The notes beneath the pieces are model-generated. The model was not told the origin of the DNA. It did not search any database and saw only the letters and a program-made list of their open reading frames with translations. A stretch of DNA of 54,435 bases from Pseudomonas sp. K2I15 (lineage in GTDB: Bacteria > Pseudomonadota > Gammaproteobacteria > Pseudomonadales > Pseudomonadaceae), in assembly GCF_002204795.1 (NCBI RefSeq), contig NZ_NIXO01000043.1, forward strand, positions 1-54,435, read 5' to 3'. Both the position numbers and the translations under genes were made by a program. Shown here in pieces: positions 52,120 to 54,435 of this stretch (positions are counted from its first letter, which is position 1; each line of letters starts with the position of its first letter).

Positions 52120-52692
52120 ATGAAAACTGGTAAAGAACTGAAACCCGGTACAGTGATCCGTCTCGAAAACGACCCTTGGCTGGTTCAGAAAGCTGAGTTC
52201 ACCAAGTCTGGTCGTAACAGCGCAATCATGAAGACCAAGCTGAAGAACCTGCTGACCGGTTACAAGACCGAGATCGTCTACAGCGCCGACGACAAACTGG
52301 ACGACGTGATCCTCGACCGCAAAGAAGCGACCCTGTCCTTCATCAGCGGCGACACCTACACGTTCATGGACACCTCCGACTACACCATGTACGAGCTGAA
52401 CGCTGAAGACATCGAAGCCGTTCTGCCGTTCATCGAAGAAGGCATGGAAGACGTCTGCGAAGCTATTTTCTTCGAAGAGCGTCTGGTTTCCGTAGAGCTG
52501 CCGACCACCATCGTGCGTCAGGTTGACTACACCGAAGGTTCCGCTCGCGGCGACACTTCGGGCAAGGTCATGAAGCCTGCCAAATTGAAAAACGGTACCG
52601 AACTGGCCGTTGCAGATTTCATCGAAATCGGCGACATGATCGAGATCGACACCCGTGAAGGTGGTTCGTACAAAGGTCGCGCCAAGAAGTAA
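52120..52692 (+). CDS. efp: Elongation factor P
   Basis: Ribosome-bound factor that relieves stalling at polyproline motifs, 190 aa. The three OB-like domains start MKTGKELKPGTVIRLENDPW; domain I tip reads KSGRNSA with Arg at position 32 in place of Lys. Arg32 is the EarP-dependent type, in agreement with the adjacent earP. A candidate -10 TATGAT (52066-52071) overlaps the earP stop, so efp may also have its own promoter. Confidence 0.98.
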   Translation: MKTGKELKPGTVIRLENDPWLVQKAEFTKSGRNSAIMKTKLKNLLTGYKTEIVYSADDKLDDVILDRKEATLSFISGDTYTFMDTSDYTMYELNAEDIEAVLPFIEEGMEDVCEAIFFEERLVSVELPTTIVRQVDYTEGSARGDTSGKVMKPAKLKNGTELAVADFIEIGDMIEIDTREGGSYKGRAKK

Positions 52693-52715
52693 TTCTTGGG
52701 TTACCGGTACGACAG

Positions 52716-52745
52716 AAAAAGCCCGACCATGCGTCGGGCTTTTTT
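52716..52745. terminator. Terminator between efp and the esterase gene
   Basis: Stem GCCCGAC (52721-52727) with GTCGGGC (52733-52739) and a CATGC loop, flanked by five A residues on the left and six T residues on the right. It can act in both directions for the convergent genes. Confidence 0.9.
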
Positions 52746-52759
52746 GTGGGCGCAGGTTT

Positions 52760-53776
52760 TTACTTCAAGTGTTGCTTCAGTTCTTCAGATGCTTGCAACA
52801 GCGCCGAGCGAACTTCCGGCACCTGGCTGACGACGTTCAGCAAACCGTAGTCATGGATCATGCCGTTGTAGCGCACGGCGGTCACCGGTACACCGGCTTC
52901 ATCCAGCTTGCGGGCATAGGCTTCGCCTTCGTCACGCAGCACATCGGAGCCGGCGGTCTGAATCAACGCAGGTGGCAAACCCTTGAGCTGCGCGGTGGTG
53001 GCTCGCAGCGGCGAGGCATAGACCTCGGCGCGCTGGTTGGCGTCGGTGGTGTAGTTGTCCCAGAACCACTTCATCATGTTTCGAGTAAGAAAGTGGCCTT
53101 CGGCAAACTGGTTGTAGGACCCGGTGTCGAAGTTGGCGTCGGTCACCGGCCACAAAAGCAGCTGGAACTTGATCTTTGGGGTGCCCTTGTCCTTGGCCAT
53201 CAAGCTGACCACGGCCGCCATATTGCCGCCGACGCTGTTGCCAGCCACGGCCAGGCGTTTGCCATCAACGTTGATCTCGTTGCCGTGTTCGGCCACCCAT
53301 TGGGTCGCGCCGTAGGCCTGGTTGATCGCCACCGGGTAGTGCGCTTCAGGTGATGGCGTGTAATTGACGAACACCGCCGCCGCTCCCGAACCTACCACCA
53401 GGTCACGCACCAGCCGCTCGTGGGTCGGGAAATCTCCGAGTACCCAGCCACCGCCGTGGAAGAACATGAACACCGGCAACGTGCCCTTGACCCCGGCCGG
53501 ACGCACGATGGTCAGGCTCAATGGCTGGCCGTCGACCTGAATGGTCTTCTGGCTGACGTCGGCCTTGGGCAGCGTCAACTTCACTCCCGACTGGGCACCT
53601 GTCAGCACTGCACGCGCTTCCTTGGGCGTCAGTTGCTCCATCGGTTTGCCAGTGCCGGCGTTCAATACATCCAGGAACGCCTGGGTGTTGTGTTCCACGT
53701 CACCGCCGGCCGCAAAGGCGTTGGTAATGGACAGGGCGAGCAGGGTGCCGGTGAGTGCTTTGCCAAATGTGTTCAT
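52760..53776 (-). CDS. Secreted alpha/beta hydrolase, hormone-sensitive-lipase type
   Basis: Esterase of 338 aa with a signal peptide (MNTFGKALTGTLLALSITNAFA). The HSL oxyanion motif HGGG is at residues 107-110, the nucleophile is Ser181 in GNSVGG, and the catalytic Asp/His are in the AGSDVLRDEGEAYA and GMIHDYG segments. It probably cleaves short acyl esters in the periplasm. It starts 25 bases after the ohr stop, so the two genes may be one transcript. GGAGAAG supports the start at 53776. Confidence 0.88.
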   Translation of the reverse strand: MNTFGKALTGTLLALSITNAFAAGGDVEHNTQAFLDVLNAGTGKPMEQLTPKEARAVLTGAQSGVKLTLPKADVSQKTIQVDGQPLSLTIVRPAGVKGTLPVFMFFHGGGWVLGDFPTHERLVRDLVVGSGAAAVFVNYTPSPEAHYPVAINQAYGATQWVAEHGNEINVDGKRLAVAGNSVGGNMAAVVSLMAKDKGTPKIKFQLLLWPVTDANFDTGSYNQFAEGHFLTRNMMKWFWDNYTTDANQRAEVYASPLRATTAQLKGLPPALIQTAGSDVLRDEGEAYARKLDEAGVPVTAVRYNGMIHDYGLLNVVSQVPEVRSALLQASEELKQHLK

Positions 53777-53801
53777 GTTCTTCTCCAAAAAACCGCGTGG
53801 G

Positions 53802-54221
53802 TTAGACGGTTACGTGCAGGCGTACATCGACGTTGCCACGGGTGGCGTTGGAGTACGGGCAGACCTGGTGGGCCGCGTCGACCAGGCTTTGTGCATCGTC
53901 CTGGGCCAGGCCGGGCAGGCTGATGTGCAGGTCGATGTCCAGGCCGAAACCGCCGGGGATCTGACCGATGCCGACATGGGCAGTGATCGACGCGTCATCC
54001 GGGATTTTGCGTTTGGTCTGGCTGGCGACGAACTTCAGGGCGCCGATAAAGCAGGCCGAATAACCGGCTGCGAACAGTTGCTCGGGGTTGGTGGCCTGGC
54101 CACCCGCGCCGCCCAGCTCTTTTGGCGTGGAGAGTTTTACATCGAGGATGTTGTCGCTGGAAACAGCTCGGCCATCACGGCCGCCGGTGGCGGTGGCTAC
54201 TGCGGTGTAGAGAGTTTGCAT
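53802..54221 (-). CDS. ohr: Organic hydroperoxide resistance protein Ohr
   Basis: Thiol peroxidase of the OsmC/Ohr family, 139 aa, reduces organic hydroperoxides. Catalytic Cys57 (in GYSACFIGA) and Cys121 (in VCPYSNATRGN) are 64 residues apart, as required. NPEQLFAAGYSACF is the Ohr signature. The gene has a palindromic operator between the presumed -35 and -10. ATG 54221 is preceded by GAGGAA. An ohrR regulator is not in the window. Confidence 0.96.
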   Translation of the reverse strand: MQTLYTAVATATGGRDGRAVSSDNILDVKLSTPKELGGAGGQATNPEQLFAAGYSACFIGALKFVASQTKRKIPDDASITAHVGIGQIPGGFGLDIDLHISLPGLAQDDAQSLVDAAHQVCPYSNATRGNVDVRLHVTV

Positions 54222-54280
54222 GGTGATTTCCTCGTCAGTATTTGCGCTAAATGTTTGCGCGCTAAGTAAGTGGCGAGATA

Positions 54281-54309
54281 AATGTATCGCGCTAATAGTT
54301 AGCGCGCAA
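54281..54309 (-). promoter_or_regulatory. ohr promoter with palindromic operator
   Basis: On the minus strand TTGCGC (54304-54309) and TACATT (54281-54286) are spaced 17 bases and form a plausible sigma-70 promoter. A perfect palindrome CGCGCTAA-TAG-TTAGCGCG (54288-54306) fills the spacer, so a bound repressor such as OhrR would exclude RNA polymerase. Similar half sites TTGCGCTAA and TTGCGCGCTAA lie at 54242-54265. Confidence 0.5.
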
Positions 54310-54361
54310 TATAATTTTGAAAAATATTTTGTCCGCGTCGATTTCGGGGCGCCGCAAAGCA

Positions 54362-54435
54362 AATGTGGGAGCGGGCTTGCTCGCGAATGCAGTGGATCAG
54401 TCAATGCCTCTGGCGACTGTCACACCGCATTCGCG
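54362..54435. repeat. REP-type palindrome, truncated by window end
   Basis: The left arm at 54362-54390 (AATGTGGGAGCGGGCTTGCT and onward to GCGAATGC) is the same family as the repeat at 19.5 kb. The right arm has started (GCATTCGCG at 54427-54435) when the window stops. Confidence 0.8.

Overview
The window looks like a chromosomal segment of a Pseudomonas from the fluorescens group. The evidence is the oprI lipoprotein gene, the earP/efp pair with the Arg-type EF-P, an MltF2-like transglycosylase, the wbpL/wbpM end of an O-antigen locus, and REP-type palindromes of the kind scattered in fluorescens-group genomes. From about 37.2 kb to 54.2 kb the gene content (greB, ybbP/ybbA/tesA, L,D-transpeptidase, oprI, earP, efp, ohr) resembles, from memory, the PA2843-PA2865 region of P. 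aeruginosa.

Region 1 (1-12.4 kb) is the distal part of an O-antigen/polysaccharide locus. It begins at what looks like the end of an IS21-family remnant. GDP-mannose 4,6-dehydratase, a GDP-sugar reductase, a glycosyltransferase, a two-gene ABC exporter (wzm/wzt), a methyltransferase and a second glycosyltransferase are followed by a wbpV-wbpL-wbpM block. That block makes the N-acetylated 6-deoxyhexosamine and loads it on undecaprenyl phosphate. A terminator and a small ComEA-like gene follow. Base composition is visibly AT-richer in the front half, consistent with acquired DNA.

Region 2 (12.4-24.3 kb) holds a TetR regulator, a small DUF2897-type membrane protein, an ethanolamine permease with a good sigma-54 promoter, and a complete kdpFABC-kdpD-kdpE potassium system. 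Three REP-type palindromes separate or follow the kdp genes. A patatin-like phospholipase is convergent with kdpE.

Region 3 (24.5-32.1 kb) carries housekeeping and envelope genes: a lipoprotein, a CHAD protein, a thioesterase, an MCP, tatD, an MltF2-like transglycosylase and DoxX. It ends with a promoter and a roughly 150-nt leader that resembles a SAM-II riboswitch, in front of a 102-codon gene that may be a methyltransferase remnant. I consider this the most interesting non-coding signal in the window.

Region 4 (32.1-37.1 kb) is a GldA/GldF/GldG-like ABC system. It is divergent from an unrecognised protein with a proline-rich linker and a long coiled coil. This is the least understood coding block.

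Region 5 (37.2-54.4 kb) is core genome. It contains greB; ybbA-ybbP divergent from tesA; an L,D-transpeptidase convergent with oprI; DAHP synthase; a PilZ protein and a thioredoxin-like protein whose start codons overlap in one CATG; a PanE-like reductase; a 5'-nucleotidase; a universal stress protein; cysB; a second GreA/B-fold protein; earP-efp; an esterase; and ohr with a palindromic operator. The window ends inside a REP palindrome. I saw no tRNA, rRNA, CRISPR or prophage.
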